Program-made: the position numbers and the translations under genes | In this document: piece by piece, positions 36,160 through 49,766 of the stretch | Layout of the letters: every line of letters starts with the position of its first letter | Numbering within the stretch: the stretch's first letter is position 1 | Notes under the pieces: generated by a model | The model's database searches: none | What the model saw: the letters and a program-made list of their open reading frames with translations, nothing else | What the model was told of the DNA's origin: nothing | Assembly: GCF_014648135.1 (NCBI RefSeq) | Contig: NZ_BMQN01000006.1 | Coordinates: 85,902 to 149,901 of the forward strand | Origin: Deinococcus sedimenti | GTDB lineage: Bacteria; Deinococcota; Deinococci; Deinococcales; Deinococcaceae | Direction: 5' to 3' | Length of the DNA stretch: 64,000 bases

Positions 36160-36966
36160 ATGACGGGGCCAAAGAAAGGTTCACGGGGCCGTGCCCCTAA
36201 ACGAAACACTGCGCAGGGTCGGGGCGGCGCGACGCGCGAGACGACCCGCCCGGCGCGCGAACGCAGCGAGGGGAGCCGCAACGACTCGCGCGGCGACAGT
36301 CGTCCGGTCCGCACCGAGCTGAGCGGGACCGGCGGGCCGCGCCGCACCTCCTCGACCGGCAGTTCCTCCAGCGGCGGCCCGAGGACCGGTGGAACGAGGT
36401 CCGGCGGGAACAGCGCCGCGCGGGGCGGGACGAATCCGGCGCGCCGCAAGCCGGGCGAGGCCGCCCAGGGCCGCAGTGAAGGCCGCGGCGAGGGGCGCAG
36501 TGAGGCCCGCGCAGGTAGTCGCCCCGGCGGCAGCGGCCCGCGCCGCGCCGCGCCTCCGAAGGTGAAAAAGGCGCTGCCGGAACTCAAGCGCGTGCAGCTC
36601 GACGCGCCCGATCCGGACACGGTGTTCAGGGACCGGGACGGCGAGAAGATGACCTTCCCGGACAGCAACCTCAGGCGCGTCGCGGCGAAGATCCTGACGG
36701 AGAAGAACAAGGCGTGGCGGTACCGGCCGTTCGCGTTCCCGCTGTTCACGGACCGCGGACACGAGCAGTCGTTCCATTTCGACTTCTACATCTACGATTA
36801 CGAGGACAGCGTCATCCGCCTGATCCTGGTGGTGCCGTTCGAGTCGCGCGAGGTCTGGGACCGCGTAGGCCGCTTCAAGCGGCAGTACCCCATGTACGAG
36901 TACGAACTGTGGACGCCGGAGAAGCTGTACCGCCTGAGCGGACCGCGTGGCCGCCTGGACTTCTGA
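36160..36966 (+). CDS. Unknown protein: basic disordered N-terminus plus globular C-terminal domain
   Basis: This 268-aa protein has no family I can name. Residues 1 to about 135 are low-complexity and strongly basic, rich in Arg, Gly, Ser and Pro (repeated [18 protein letters not shown] runs), and look disordered and nucleic-acid binding. Residues about 140-268 form a compact domain with [40 protein letters not shown] and [30 protein letters not shown]. The FHFDFYI strand after a conserved His/Glu resembles the start of PD-(D/E)xK nuclease cores, but the expected E-x-K is absent, so a nuclease role is only a guess. The start follows a TACACT box. Confidence 0.75.
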   Translation: MTGPKKGSRGRAPKRNTAQGRGGATRETTRPARERSEGSRNDSRGDSRPVRTELSGTGGPRRTSSTGSSSSGGPRTGGTRSGGNSAARGGTNPARRKPGEAAQGRSEGRGEGRSEARAGSRPGGSGPRRAAPPKVKKALPELKRVQLDAPDPDTVFRDRDGEKMTFPDSNLRRVAAKILTEKNKAWRYRPFAFPLFTDRGHEQSFHFDFYIYDYEDSVIRLILVVPFESREVWDRVGRFKRQYPMYEYELWTPEKLYRLSGPRGRLDF

Positions 36967-37293
36967 TCGCAGAGTTCAGAAGCAGGGCGAGCACCTGAGC
37001 ACGACAGGGACTGGCCGACCACGGCACAGCTGAACTGCTCTGTCGGAGGGGGGTGGTCAGGGCCTCCTAGAATCGACTCATCTGCGGGCCTCAAGAAGCC
37101 AGCCTGAGACCCTTTATCATGCTGAACGTCGTCTGGAACGGCTTCTGACCCGGGTGAGCCGCATGAGAGTCCCCTTGACCATCGCTTGGGTTTGTGCGAG
37201 TTGCTGTGGTCCCACCGGGGGCATCTGGTACCGTTTCCACGTTCCGGGCGGCGCTCCTGCGCCCGCCCCGCCACGAAAGGAGAGCGCAGCCTG
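36967..37293. other. 327-bp gap before glgX; repeat family 2 remnant
   Basis: No credible gene is seen. The first 60 bp (GCAGAGTTCAGA...GCGAGCACCTGAG...GACAG) match the DNA after the proS stop. Partner sequence CTGAACTGCTCTG near 37026 gives an imperfect inverted repeat. The rest is presumably the glgX leader; I could not place a convincing promoter. Confidence 0.5.
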
Positions 37294-39411
<2,118 letters not shown>

Positions 39412-39423
39412 CGACCTGAACCA

Positions 39424-39460
39424 GAGAGGCGGCCCCCAGTGTGCGGGCCGCCTCTCCTCT
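39424..39460. terminator. Terminator after glgX
   Basis: A 12-bp perfect stem (GAGAGGCGGCCC and complement) with a 9-nt loop is followed by CTCTGTT. It lies 12 bp after the glgX stop and 32 bp before the convergent gene's end. Confidence 0.75.
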
Positions 39461-39491
39461 GTTCTGCTGGTCCTCCGGCCAACGCTCCGGC

Positions 39492-40580
<1,089 letters not shown>

Positions 40581-40654
40581 CCGCCCAGTGTAAGCGGCCC
40601 CCCACCCGGCCGGGGCGAGGGGGTCCTTGGGGCTTCGCTGACGTTTGGGCCCCG

Positions 40655-41476
40655 TCAGGGTGCGGGCTGGTACGGCCACGCGACGTCCCCGACCGGCTCG
40701 CCGGGCGCGGCGCCATCCCAGTCGTAGCCGTAGACCTCGCGGGGGCGCAGGACGCTGGTGCCGTGGGCGGTCGCGTGGGCGCAGGTGGCATCGTACGCGG
40801 CGAGGATCTGCGGGAACTCGAACTGCTCGCGGGTCAGGGCCAGGAACGCCTCGTGCCGGGCGGGTTCGACGCGCAGGGCGACGTCCCCGCCGGGCGTGAC
40901 CGCGCCGGCGTACGGCACGCAGATCTCGATGGGTCCGTCGCTGTCGGCGTTCACCTCGCCGTGGAAGATCACGAACGGCGCGCCCGCCACCGTGCCCTGC
41001 GAGGTGACGTGGTCCATGAGGGTCTGCATGCCGCCCTTGATCGCGGCGGGCAGGTCCGCGACGAACACGTGGAGGGTGAGGGTGGCGACCGGCTGATCGG
41101 GCTGAACGCGGGTCTGGACGGGGGGCAGGGTCATGGGGGTCTCTCCTTGCAGGCGTGAGAGGAGGTACAGGGTCAGGTCGCGCCGCTCGCGGTGCAGGCG
41201 GTCCAGCCGGGCGAGGTGAGCGCGCAGCGCGCCGGGCCGCTCTGAAGCGGGCGTGTCCAGCAGTGAGCGGATGTCACTCAGGGGCAGGTCGGCGCGGCGC
41301 AGCAGGCCGATCAGCCGGGCGTCCGCGACCTGCGCCGGGTCGTAGCGGCGGTACCCGCTGCCCTCATCCACCTGAGCGGGGCGCAGCAGGTTCAGGTCGT
41401 CGTACAGGCGCAGCGCCTTGGCGCTCAGGCCGCTTGCCTGTGCGAACGCACCGATGGTCATGAGTGGGATGGTCAT
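40655..41476 (-). CDS. MerR-family transcriptional activator with GyrI-like ligand domain
   Basis: This 273-aa regulator has an N-terminal MerR helix-turn-helix (about residues 6-75: [28 protein letters not shown]...[10 protein letters not shown]), a helical dimerisation region and a C-terminal GyrI-like/SOUL-type effector domain (about 130-273, [22 protein letters not shown]). This is the BmrR-like architecture that binds hydrophobic or cationic drugs and remodels a promoter. No efflux gene is directly adjacent, so its target is unknown. It carries ribosome site GGAGGGAAG. Confidence 0.87.
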   Translation of the reverse strand: MTIPLMTIGAFAQASGLSAKALRLYDDLNLLRPAQVDEGSGYRRYDPAQVADARLIGLLRRADLPLSDIRSLLDTPASERPGALRAHLARLDRLHRERRDLTLYLLSRLQGETPMTLPPVQTRVQPDQPVATLTLHVFVADLPAAIKGGMQTLMDHVTSQGTVAGAPFVIFHGEVNADSDGPIEICVPYAGAVTPGGDVALRVEPARHEAFLALTREQFEFPQILAAYDATCAHATAHGTSVLRPREVYGYDWDGAAPGEPVGDVAWPYQPAP

Positions 41477-41588
41477 GGGCGGGCTTCCCTCCGGAGGTAC
41501 CCCCAGCGTGCGCCCTGCCCCTGGGGGAAGGTCAAGGGGCCTGATGCCGTGCGGCCTGCGCGACGATACGCCGCGCTGACGGGCGCGC

Positions 41589-41594
41589 TACCGT
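41589..41594 (+). promoter_or_regulatory. -10 box, leaderless promoter of the small GDPD gene
   Basis: TACCGT ends 7 nt before ATG 41602 and overlaps the alternative GTG 41593. Confidence 0.45.
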
Positions 41595-41601
41595 GACGGG
41601 A

Positions 41602-42287
<686 letters not shown>

Positions 42288-42291
<4 letters not shown>

Positions 42292-42809
42292 CGCCCCCAG
42301 GCCACGGGGCGGACGTTGCTGCCGCTCGTGAACGCGTGCAGCAGATTGTCCTCGATGCGGCGGGTGTTCACGCTGGCGTCGGTGGCGGTGGCCTGCGCGG
42401 TCACGCTGACCAGCTGACCGCCAAGCGGACGGGACTCCCAGGTCACGTGGACCGTGTTGCGGCCATCCGTACTGGTGGCCCGCCAAGCCACGCGCACATG
42501 CAGAGGGGCTTCTTTCTCGCTGAGGATCTTCATGCTGTCCGCACCGTCCGGGAAGGTGAACGTCCCATACCCGCTGGGCAGGCCTGTGTTGTAGGTGGAC
42601 TGCGTGATGATCAGCGCGGAGATCCGCGCGAAGCTGCTGACACTCGCCTCTCGGTCCTCCGGCAGGCGAAGTGAGCTGGGCCTACTGCCCCCAGTGCTGA
42701 GGGGTGAGGTGACCTCCGCGATAACCTCATTCGGAGCGGGTTTCGGGCCGCTGTAGGCGGGCGCACAGGCCGCGAGCAGCATGGGAACGAGCAGAACCGA
42801 GCGTTTCAC
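42288..42809 (-). CDS. Unknown lipoprotein
   Basis: This 173-aa protein has a clear lipoprotein signal, MKRSVLLVPMLLAACAPAYSG (lipobox LAAC), and no family I recognise. The mature part alternates beta-strand-like segments (LHVRVAWRAT, HVTWESRPLGGQLVSVTAQA), so a small beta-rich domain is likely. The start is GTG 42809, and the minus-strand TAGGGT (42816-42821) ends 6 nt before it. Its 3' end overlaps the GDPD gene by 4 bp. Confidence 0.75.
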
Positions 42810-42854
42810 CGCAGCACCCTAGCGGATGGCCCGTCGCCTGCACGCCTCACGTGA

Positions 42855-42881
42855 GCACCCCCGCCACGTGGACGGGGGTGC
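42855..42881 (-). terminator. Terminator after the pyruvate dehydrogenase E2 gene
   Basis: A 9-bp perfect stem GCACCCCCG/CGGGGGTGC with a 9-nt loop lies 18 bp beyond the E2 stop on the minus strand. Confidence 0.65.
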
Positions 42882-42898
42882 CGTTCAGCCTTTCGCTC

Positions 42899-44614
42899 TT
42901 ACAGCGAGATCAGGAAGGGGTCTTCCAGCGACTCGCAGATGAATCGCACGAAGCGGGCGGCGTCGGCACCGTCGATGAGGCGGTGGTCGTAGGTGAGGCT
43001 GATGGGGAGTATGTTGCGGGGTTCGAACTCGCCTTTCTCCCTGTTCCAGACGGGTTCCATGCCGCCGCGGCTCACGCCGAGGATGGCGACTTCGGGGCTG
43101 TTCACGATGGGCGTGAAGGCGTGCCCGCCGATCCCGCCGAGGTTGCTGATGGTGAAGGTGGCGCCCTGCATCTCGTCGGGTTTCAGTTTGCGGTCGCGGG
43201 CTTTCCCGGCCAGTTCGCTCAGTTCGAGGACGAGGTCCGTGATGCTCTTGCGGTCGGCGTCCTTGACGACGGGGACGAGCAGGCCGACGGGCGTGTCGAC
43301 GGCGACGCCGATGTTCACGAAGTCCTTGTAGATGACCTGCTGGGCGTCCAGGTCGAGGCTCGCGCCGAACTTGGGGAACTTGCGCAGGGCGTTCGCGACG
43401 ACCTTCATGAGGATGTGGGTCATGGTGAGCTTCCCGCCCGCCTTCTCCACGCGGGCGCCGAAGCGTTTGCGGACCTCTTCCATGACGGTCACGTCGGCCT
43501 TGTCGAAGTGCGTGACCATGGGGATGGCGGTGCTGGCGGTCATGGAGCGGACGGTGGCCTTGCGGATGCCGCTCATGTCCTCGCGGGTGACGTTACCCCA
43601 CTTCGTGAAGTCGGGGAGCGGCGCGGCGGCCACGGCAGGTGCGGCGGCGGGGGCGCTGGTGGCCGGAGCGGCAGCAGGTGCGGTGACGGTGGGGGTGCCG
43701 CCGGTGCGGCGCACGTCCTCCTCACTGATGCGCCCGGCGATACCGGTGCCGTGCACGGCATGGATGTCCACGCCGAGTTCCCGCGCGAGGCGGCGGACGC
43801 TGGGCGCGGCGGGCACGACGGTGCGGCCGTCGAAGGTCTGGGGGTTCTGGGTGCCCTGCGCTTTGGGGAACTGCGCGGCGGGCTGCTCGCCGCCCAGGTT
43901 CACCTTCACGACGCTGGGGGCGCTGGCCGGGGCGGCGGCAGGAGTAGCGGGAGCCGGTGAGGGTGCAGGCGCAGCGGCGGGGGCGCTCGCGCCGCCCAGG
44001 GTGGCGATCATGCCGCCCACCTTCACGGTGTCCCCGACCTTCACGTTCACGCCGGTCACGGTGCCGCCCGCGTTGGCGGGAACTTCCACGACGGCCTTGT
44101 CCGTCTCGATCTCGATGACGGGCTGGCCCTCGCTGACCGTGTCGCCTTCCTTCACGAGGACGCTGACGACGGTGCCCTGCTCGATGTTGTCGCCCACGTC
44201 CGGCAGGGTGATCTGCCCGCCCGCGCTGGCGGCAGCGGCAGGGGTGGCGGGCGCGGCAGGTTCGGCGGCCTGTTCCTTCTGCGCGGCCTGTTGCGCCTGC
44301 GCGACCTCCTTGCTGCTGCCGGTCTCGGCTTCGTCCACCGGGCCGTTCGCCGGGGCGGCGGGGGCAGCCGGGGCGCTGCCACCGCTCAGGGTGGCGATCA
44401 CGCCGCCGACCTTCACGGTGTCACCCACGCTCACGTTCACGGCCTCGACGGTTCCGGCGGCCTCGGCGGGCACCTCAATGACGGCCTTGTCGGTCTCGAT
44501 CTCGATGATCGGCTGGCCCTCGGTCACGCTGTCCCCGGCCTTCACGAGCACCGTCACGACCGTGCCCTGCTCAATGTTGTCGCCCACGTCGGGCAGTTTC
44601 AGTTCAGTCGCCAT
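42899..44614 (-). CDS. aceF: Dihydrolipoyl acetyltransferase, E2 of pyruvate dehydrogenase
   Basis: This 571-aa core subunit of the pyruvate dehydrogenase complex transfers acetyl groups from lipoyl-lysine to CoA. Two lipoyl domains (about residues 3-78 and 125-200) each carry the ETDKA lysine site and are near-duplicates sharing [14 protein letters not shown] and VGDTVKVGG. Ala/Pro-rich linkers lead to a peripheral-subunit-binding domain (about 255-290, [22 protein letters not shown]) and the catalytic domain ending in [13 protein letters not shown] (His and Asp). It follows the E1 gene on the same strand, separated by a heptad-repeat hairpin. Ribosome site GAAGGAGA. The E3 gene is not in the window. 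Confidence 0.95.
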   Translation of the reverse strand: MATELKLPDVGDNIEQGTVVTVLVKAGDSVTEGQPIIEIETDKAVIEVPAEAAGTVEAVNVSVGDTVKVGGVIATLSGGSAPAAPAAPANGPVDEAETGSSKEVAQAQQAAQKEQAAEPAAPATPAAAASAGGQITLPDVGDNIEQGTVVSVLVKEGDTVSEGQPVIEIETDKAVVEVPANAGGTVTGVNVKVGDTVKVGGMIATLGGASAPAAAPAPSPAPATPAAAPASAPSVVKVNLGGEQPAAQFPKAQGTQNPQTFDGRTVVPAAPSVRRLARELGVDIHAVHGTGIAGRISEEDVRRTGGTPTVTAPAAAPATSAPAAAPAVAAAPLPDFTKWGNVTREDMSGIRKATVRSMTASTAIPMVTHFDKADVTVMEEVRKRFGARVEKAGGKLTMTHILMKVVANALRKFPKFGASLDLDAQQVIYKDFVNIGVAVDTPVGLLVPVVKDADRKSITDLVLELSELAGKARDRKLKPDEMQGATFTISNLGGIGGHAFTPIVNSPEVAILGVSRGGMEPVWNREKGEFEPRNILPISLTYDHRLIDGADAARFVRFICESLEDPFLISL

Positions 44615-44634
44615 TTGGAGTTCTCCTTCGGAGA

Positions 44635-44705
44635 GGGGTTGATGGTCGATGGTAGACGGTTGATGGTCGATAGGTATTCCATCAACCATCAACGTTCAAC
44701 CTTTA
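44635..44705. repeat. Heptad inverted repeat between E1 and E2 genes
   Basis: Left units GTTGATG-GTCGATG-GTAGACG-GTTGATG-GTCGATA and right units CCATCAA-CCATCAA-CGTTCAA-CCTTTAA form a hairpin with a short loop. It is the same 7-bp family as at 1.26 kb and lies inside what should be one operon, so it may attenuate transcription or set the E1/E2 ratio. Confidence 0.75.
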
Positions 44706-47444
44706 ACGCAGGACAGGCGCGTCGCGTTCCGTGTCGATGCCGAGGTCGGCGATGGCCTGGGCGACCACTTCACCCTTGATCTTGCCGTCGCGCTGGAGAG
44801 CGTACAGGGTGGCAAGGACGACGTGCTTGGCGTCCACTTCGAAGAAGTCGCGGAGTTCCTTGCGCGCCTCGCTGCGGCCGAAGCCGTCGGTGCCTAGCGT
44901 CCAGAGTTTGCGGTCGAGGTGGCCGTTCAGGCCGTCCGCGCCGAGCTTGATGTAGTCGCTGACCGAGATCAGGACGCCGGGGGCATTCTCGCGGCTCAGC
45001 TGCTGCGCGACGTACGGCACGCGAGGTTCCTCGGTCGGGTGGAGCATGTTGTGGCGCTGGGCGAGCAGGGCGTCCTGGTGGAGTTCCTTGTAGCTCGTGA
45101 CGCTCCACAGGTCGGCGGCCACGCCGTACTTCTCGAGCATAGTGACGGCTTCCTGCGCGGCGCCCATGGCGGGGCCACCGGCGAGGATCTGCGCCTGGAG
45201 CTTGGGTTTCTTCAGGGCGCTGCGCTGCAGGCGGTACAGGCCGCGGACGATGCCGTCGCGGATCTCCTCGTGGCTGCGGTCACTGGGCATGGCGGGCTGG
45301 ACCTCGTTCTCGTTGTCGATGGTGACGTAGTAGAACTCGTCGATGCCGTCCACGTACATGCGCTGGATGCCGCTCTCGATGATCACGGCCAGTTCGTATG
45401 CGAAGGCCGGGTCGTACGTCTTGAGGTTCGGGACGACGTACGCCTGCAGGTGGCTGTTGCCGTCCTGGTGCTGGAGGCCCTCGCCGGCCAGGGTGGTGCG
45501 GCCGGCGGTCGCGCCGAGGATGAAGCCGCGGGCGCGCTGGTCGGCGGCGGCCCACACGAGGTCACCGACGCGCTGCATGCCGAACATGGAGTACAGCACG
45601 AAGAACGGGATGGTCGGCACGCCGTGGTTGGCGTACGCGGTGCCCGCCGCGATCCAGGAGGCCATCGCGCCGTCCTCGGTGATGCCCTCTTCGAGCATCT
45701 GGCCGTCCACGCTTTCCTTGTAGGCCATCAGGGAGCCGCTGTCGACCGGGGTGTACGTCTGGCCGCGCGGGCTGTAGATGCCGATGCGGGGCACCAGGGC
45801 GTCCATGCCGAAGGTGCGGGCCTCGTCGGGCACGATGGGCACGACGAGTTTGCCGATCTCCTTGTCGCGCAGGAGTTTGCTGATGATCTGCACGGCGGCC
45901 ATGGTGGTGCTCACCTGGCGGTCGCCGCTGCCCTTGGCGAACTCCTCGTAGAACTCGCCGTTCGGGATGGTGGGGTGCGGGTACTCGACCTTCCGGGCGG
46001 GAATCGGCCCGCCGAGCGCGGCGCGGCGTTCCAGCGCGTACTTCACTTCCGGGCTGTCGGGGCCGGGGTGGTAGTACTCGAGGTGCTCGACCTGCTCGTC
46101 GGTCAGGGGGAGTTCCAGCGTGTCGCGCAGGTCCTTGAGGGTGTGGAAGTCGAGCTTCTTGACCTGGTGGGCGACGTTGCGGGCCTGGGCGCTCTCGCCG
46201 AGGCCGTAGCCCTTGATGGTGCGCGGGATGATGATGGTGGGGCTGCCCTTGTGCTGCACGGCGGAGGCGTACGCGGCGTAGATCTTGTGGATGTCGTGCC
46301 CGCCGCGGTTCAGGAGTTCCAGTTCGGCGTCGCTCCAGCCGTCGATCAGGGCCTTGAGTTCCGGGGTGTTGAAGAACTTCTCGCGCAGCTCCTTCCCGCC
46401 GAACGCCGCGTAGCGCTGCGATTCCCCGTCCACGAGCAGTTCGAAGCGTTTGACGATCGCGCCGTTGTAGTCCTTCTGGAGCAGTTCGTCCCACTTGCTG
46501 TCCCAGATGACCTTGATGACGTTCCAGCCCGCGCCGCGGAACAGCGCCTCGAACTCTTGGATGACCTTGCTGTTCGCGCGCACCGGCCCGTCGAGACGCT
46601 GGAGGTTCGCGTTCAGCACGAAGATCAGGTTGTCGAGGTTCTCGTACGCCGCGAAGCGGATCGCGCCGATGCTCTGCGGCTCGTCCATCTCGCCGTCACC
46701 CAGGAACGCCCAGACCTTCGCGTCACCCTTGGGTTTCAGGCTGCGGTTTTCCAGGTATTTGATGAAGCGCGCCTGGTAGATCGCCTGGATGGGGCCCAGG
46801 CCCATGCTGACGGTCGGGAACTCCCAGTAGTCGGGCATCAGCCAGGGGTGCGGGTAGCTGCTCAGGCCCGCGCCGTCGGGCTGCAGTTCGCGGCGGAAGC
46901 GGTTCATGCGCGCCTCGTCGAAACGGCCCTCCAGGAAGGAGCGGGCGTACACGCCGGGGCTGGCGTGCCCCTGGTAGAAGATCAGGTCGCGGTCCTGCCC
47001 GGCGCCGTGGCCGCGGAAGAAGTGGTTGAAGCCCACCTCCAGCAGCTCGGCGGCGCTGGCGTACGTGCTGAGGTGCCCTCCGATCCCGTCGCTGTTCTTG
47101 TTCGCCTTGATGACCATCGCGACGGCGTTCCAGCGGATGATGTTGCGGATGCGGCGTTCGATCTCGGGGTCGCCGGGGTACTCGGGCTGCGCCTCGACGT
47201 CGATGGTGTTGATGTAGGGGGTGTTCTGCTTGAACGTGATCGGCGCGCCGTGGAAGTACGCGTAGTGATCGAGTTCCTCCAGCAGTTCCGCCGCGCGGTT
47301 GTCCCCGGCGTCGGCGAACACGTACGCCAGAGAGTCCAGCCACTCCTGCGTCTCGACCGCGTTGAGCTGCTGGCGTTCCTGCGCGTTCATCCCGGCGCGC
47401 GCGGGCCGGTTCGGCGGTGCCGACTTCTGGGGAGACTGCGTCAT
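44703..47444 (-). CDS. aceE: Pyruvate dehydrogenase E1, homodimeric type
   Basis: This 913-aa thiamine-diphosphate enzyme decarboxylates pyruvate and acetylates E2. It is the single-chain (alpha-beta fused) AceE form: the N-terminal ThDP domain has [20 protein letters not shown], the motif [18 protein letters not shown]...[21 protein letters not shown] (GDG-N) for Mg-ThDP, and [19 protein letters not shown] and [22 protein letters not shown] later. Length is normal. The start MTQSPQK at 47444 is supported by TATGCT ending 7 nt upstream. It is divergent from a LysR gene. Confidence 0.96.
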   Translation of the reverse strand: MTQSPQKSAPPNRPARAGMNAQERQQLNAVETQEWLDSLAYVFADAGDNRAAELLEELDHYAYFHGAPITFKQNTPYINTIDVEAQPEYPGDPEIERRIRNIIRWNAVAMVIKANKNSDGIGGHLSTYASAAELLEVGFNHFFRGHGAGQDRDLIFYQGHASPGVYARSFLEGRFDEARMNRFRRELQPDGAGLSSYPHPWLMPDYWEFPTVSMGLGPIQAIYQARFIKYLENRSLKPKGDAKVWAFLGDGEMDEPQSIGAIRFAAYENLDNLIFVLNANLQRLDGPVRANSKVIQEFEALFRGAGWNVIKVIWDSKWDELLQKDYNGAIVKRFELLVDGESQRYAAFGGKELREKFFNTPELKALIDGWSDAELELLNRGGHDIHKIYAAYASAVQHKGSPTIIIPRTIKGYGLGESAQARNVAHQVKKLDFHTLKDLRDTLELPLTDEQVEHLEYYHPGPDSPEVKYALERRAALGGPIPARKVEYPHPTIPNGEFYEEFAKGSGDRQVSTTMAAVQIISKLLRDKEIGKLVVPIVPDEARTFGMDALVPRIGIYSPRGQTYTPVDSGSLMAYKESVDGQMLEEGITEDGAMASWIAAGTAYANHGVPTIPFFVLYSMFGMQRVGDLVWAAADQRARGFILGATAGRTTLAGEGLQHQDGNSHLQAYVVPNLKTYDPAFAYELAVIIESGIQRMYVDGIDEFYYVTIDNENEVQPAMPSDRSHEEIRDGIVRGLYRLQRSALKKPKLQAQILAGGPAMGAAQEAVTMLEKYGVAADLWSVTSYKELHQDALLAQRHNMLHPTEEPRVPYVAQQLSRENAPGVLISVSDYIKLGADGLNGHLDRKLWTLGTDGFGRSEARKELRDFFEVDAKHVVLATLYALQRDGKIKGEVVAQAIADLGIDTERDAPVLR

Positions 47445-47451
47445 GCTGCCC

Positions 47452-47457
47452 AGCATA
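47452..47457 (-). promoter_or_regulatory. -10 box, leaderless promoter of aceE
   Basis: TATGCT on the minus strand ends 7 nt before the aceE ATG at 47444. Confidence 0.55.
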
Positions 47458-47531
47458 GGCCCCGCCAGTCCCACACTTCCAACAGGGAATTCTCATGCGA
47501 TTCACCACTGACACTGGTGGGTGGCGGGCGC

Positions 47532-47537
47532 TACGCT
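47532..47537 (+). promoter_or_regulatory. -10 box, leaderless promoter of the LysR gene
   Basis: TACGCT ends 7 nt before ATG 47545. The divergent aceE promoter is about 80 bp away. Confidence 0.5.
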
Positions 47538-47544
47538 GTCCCTG

Positions 47545-48447
47545 ATGTCGGTCGAACTGCGTCACCTGCGGCACTTCGTGGCCCTCGCCGAGGAGGAACA
47601 CTTCGGGCGGGCCGCCGAACGCGTGTTCGTCGTCCAGCAGGCCCTCAGCAACTCCATCCGCAACCTGGAAGAGGAGGTCGGGGTGCCCCTGGTGCTGCGC
47701 ACCACCCGCCGCGTGCAGCTGACCCCCGCCGGGCAGGAATTCCTGATCGGCGCGCGCGAAACCCTCGCCCTGGCCGGACAGACCGTCGAACGCGCCCGCC
47801 GCGCCGCCCGCGGAGAGGTCGGCCGCCTGAGCGTCGGCTTCGTCAGCGGCCTCGCCTTCGGGGGCCTGCCGGAGATCGTGCGGCGCTTCCGGGAGCTGTA
47901 CCCGAACGTCAGCGTGGACCTGCGCGAACTCACCGCGCAGGAACAGGAAGCCGCGCTGCGCGGCGGGCAGGTGGGCATCGGCCTGATGCTGCTGCCAGTG
48001 CGCGACCCCAGCCTCGACTCCCGCGCCCTGTGGCGACAACCCCTGGTCGCCGCGCTGCCCGCCGCGCACCCCCTCGCCCGCAAACGCCGACTGAAGATCA
48101 GCGACCTGGGGGCCGAACCGTTCGTGTTCTTCCCCCGCCAGATCCGCGCCACGTACTTCGATCAGGTCATGCGCTGGTGCTCCACAGCAGGATTCACCCC
48201 CCACGTCGTGCAGGAAGCCATCGAGGTCCCCACCCTGCTGTCCCTCGTCGCGGCGGGCGTCGGCGTGTTCCTCCCCATCGAATTCTTCAGCCGCCTGTCC
48301 CTGCCCGGCGTCGCCTACCGCCCCGTCGAGGACGCCCCCACCGTGGACATCGTCGCCGTGTGGCGACGCGGCGACGGGAAGAACCCCGTCATCCGCGCGT
48401 TCCTGACCGTCGCGGAGGAGGTGCTGAGGGAGGGCAGTGGGAAGTAG
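47545..48447 (+). CDS. LysR-family transcriptional regulator
   Basis: This 300-aa regulator has an N-terminal winged helix (about residues 1-62: [43 protein letters not shown]) and a two-lobed substrate-binding domain (about 90-295). Divergent placement from aceE-aceF suggests it may control pyruvate dehydrogenase, as LysR regulators often act on the divergent gene; this is inference. The last codons, encoding GSGK and the TAG stop, lie inside a (GGGCAGT)n heptad repeat, so the C-terminus may have been reset by repeat growth. Confidence 0.9.
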   Translation: MSVELRHLRHFVALAEEEHFGRAAERVFVVQQALSNSIRNLEEEVGVPLVLRTTRRVQLTPAGQEFLIGARETLALAGQTVERARRAARGEVGRLSVGFVSGLAFGGLPEIVRRFRELYPNVSVDLRELTAQEQEAALRGGQVGIGLMLLPVRDPSLDSRALWRQPLVAALPAAHPLARKRRLKISDLGAEPFVFFPRQIRATYFDQVMRWCSTAGFTPHVVQEAIEVPTLLSLVAAGVGVFLPIEFFSRLSLPGVAYRPVEDAPTVDIVAVWRRGDGKNPVIRAFLTVAEEVLREGSGK

Positions 48448-48534
48448 GAAGTGGGCAGTGGGCTCGGGCGGGGTGAGCGCTCAGGCCGCGTGACCGCCGT
48501 TGACCATCACCCATCACCCATCCTCCGTCACCCC
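48432..48534. repeat. Two heptad series overlapping both stop codons
   Basis: The series GGGCAGT-GGGAAGT-AGGAAGT-GGGCAGT (48433-48460) contains the LysR stop. The series CATCACC-CATCACC-CATCCTC-CGTCACC (48504-48531) contains the stop of the convergent MFS gene. Both are degenerate 7-bp tandem repeats. Confidence 0.7.
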
Positions 48535-49748
48535 TGCTGCGGCTTCCCGGTGTCCGGCATGCCGCGCAGCACACCCAGGATCAGCAGCGTGCCCCCAACG
48601 GACAGCAGCGCGCCCATCAGGAACGCCGCGCCGGGGAAGCCATGCGTGAGGCCGTAGGCGTACACAGCGGTCGCCAGGAGCGGACCGACCACGGCGACCA
48701 GGGAGTTCAGGCTGGTGATCGCGCCCTGCACGCGGCCCTGCTCGGTTTCACTCACCTGACGGGAGATCAGGCCCTGAATGGCCGGGTTCGCGAGCCCCCC
48801 CAGCGCACCCACGACCAGTGAGGCGTACAGCAGTGCGCCGCTGCGGGCCACGCTGAGCACCGTGAATTCCAGGATGCTGCTGACCAGGCCGGTCATGATG
48901 GTGCGCCGCTCGCCGAACCGCGCGATGAACGGCCCGATCAGTCCACCCTGCACGGCGGCGGTCAGCAGGCCGAAGAACGCCAGCGCCACGCCGTTCTGCC
49001 CCGGCGTCCAGCGCAGCACGCCCTCGGTGTACAGCACCCACGTGCTGAAGATCACCTGCCCCGCGAGACCCAGCAGCACGAACGTCAGCGCCAGCGACCG
49101 CAGGATCGGGTACTCACCAAGCGCCCGCAGGGGCAGCAGCGGGTTCAGATCCGCGCGCCGCATGGCCTTGCCGCGCGCACTGACCGGCAGCGACTCGGGC
49201 AGCACGAACAGGCCGTACAGCACGTTCAGGCCCGTCAGGGCCGCTGCCACCATGAACGGCACGCGCAGGCCGTACTCGCCCAGCAGGCCCCCCAGCGCCG
49301 GACCCAGGATGAACCCCACCCCGAACGTCGCGCCCAGCAGCCCGAAGTTCTTCGCGCGGTCCTCCGGCGGCGACACGTCCGCGATGTACGCGTTCGCGAC
49401 CGTCAGGCTCGCCCCGGTGATCCCCGCCAGGATGCGCCCCACGAACAGCCACGCCAGGTTCGGCGCGAACGCCAGCAGCAGGTAATCCAGCGCCATGCCC
49501 GTCAGCGCGAACAGCAGCACCGGCCGCCTCCCGAAGCGGTCACTCAGCACCCCCAGGATCGGCGCGAAGATGAACTGCATCACCGCGTACGCCGCCGTCA
49601 GCAGCCCGATGGTCCGCGCGCCCGCCACCTCCGACCCTGCCAGTTCCTTGACCAGCCCCGGCAGCACCGGGATGATCAGCCCGATCCCGATGATGTCGAT
49701 CAGGGCGGTCAGCAGAATGAAGATCATCGCGGCGGGACGGGAACGCAT
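48528..49748 (-). CDS. MFS transporter, TetA/TCR-like drug exporter family
   Basis: This 406-aa inner-membrane protein has 12 predicted helices. The loop 2-3 signature [14 protein letters not shown] (about residues 65-78) and the helix 5 motif [16 protein letters not shown] (antiporter motif C, about 138-153) assign it to the drug:H+ antiporter-1 subgroup close to TetA. It probably exports a hydrophobic compound; tetracycline specificity is not established. TACACT (minus strand, 49756-49761) ends 7 nt before the ATG. Its final codons overlap a heptad repeat. Confidence 0.9.
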   Translation of the reverse strand: MRSRPAAMIFILLTALIDIIGIGLIIPVLPGLVKELAGSEVAGARTIGLLTAAYAVMQFIFAPILGVLSDRFGRRPVLLFALTGMALDYLLLAFAPNLAWLFVGRILAGITGASLTVANAYIADVSPPEDRAKNFGLLGATFGVGFILGPALGGLLGEYGLRVPFMVAAALTGLNVLYGLFVLPESLPVSARGKAMRRADLNPLLPLRALGEYPILRSLALTFVLLGLAGQVIFSTWVLYTEGVLRWTPGQNGVALAFFGLLTAAVQGGLIGPFIARFGERRTIMTGLVSSILEFTVLSVARSGALLYASLVVGALGGLANPAIQGLISRQVSETEQGRVQGAITSLNSLVAVVGPLLATAVYAYGLTHGFPGAAFLMGALLSVGGTLLILGVLRGMPDTGKPQQG

Positions 49749-49766
49749 GGGGGGCAGTGTAGGGGG

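Noticed and set aside
44919..48476. A 1185-codon plus-strand open frame opposite aceE
   Set aside because: It is the shadow of the intact pyruvate dehydrogenase E1 gene and has no recognisable family.
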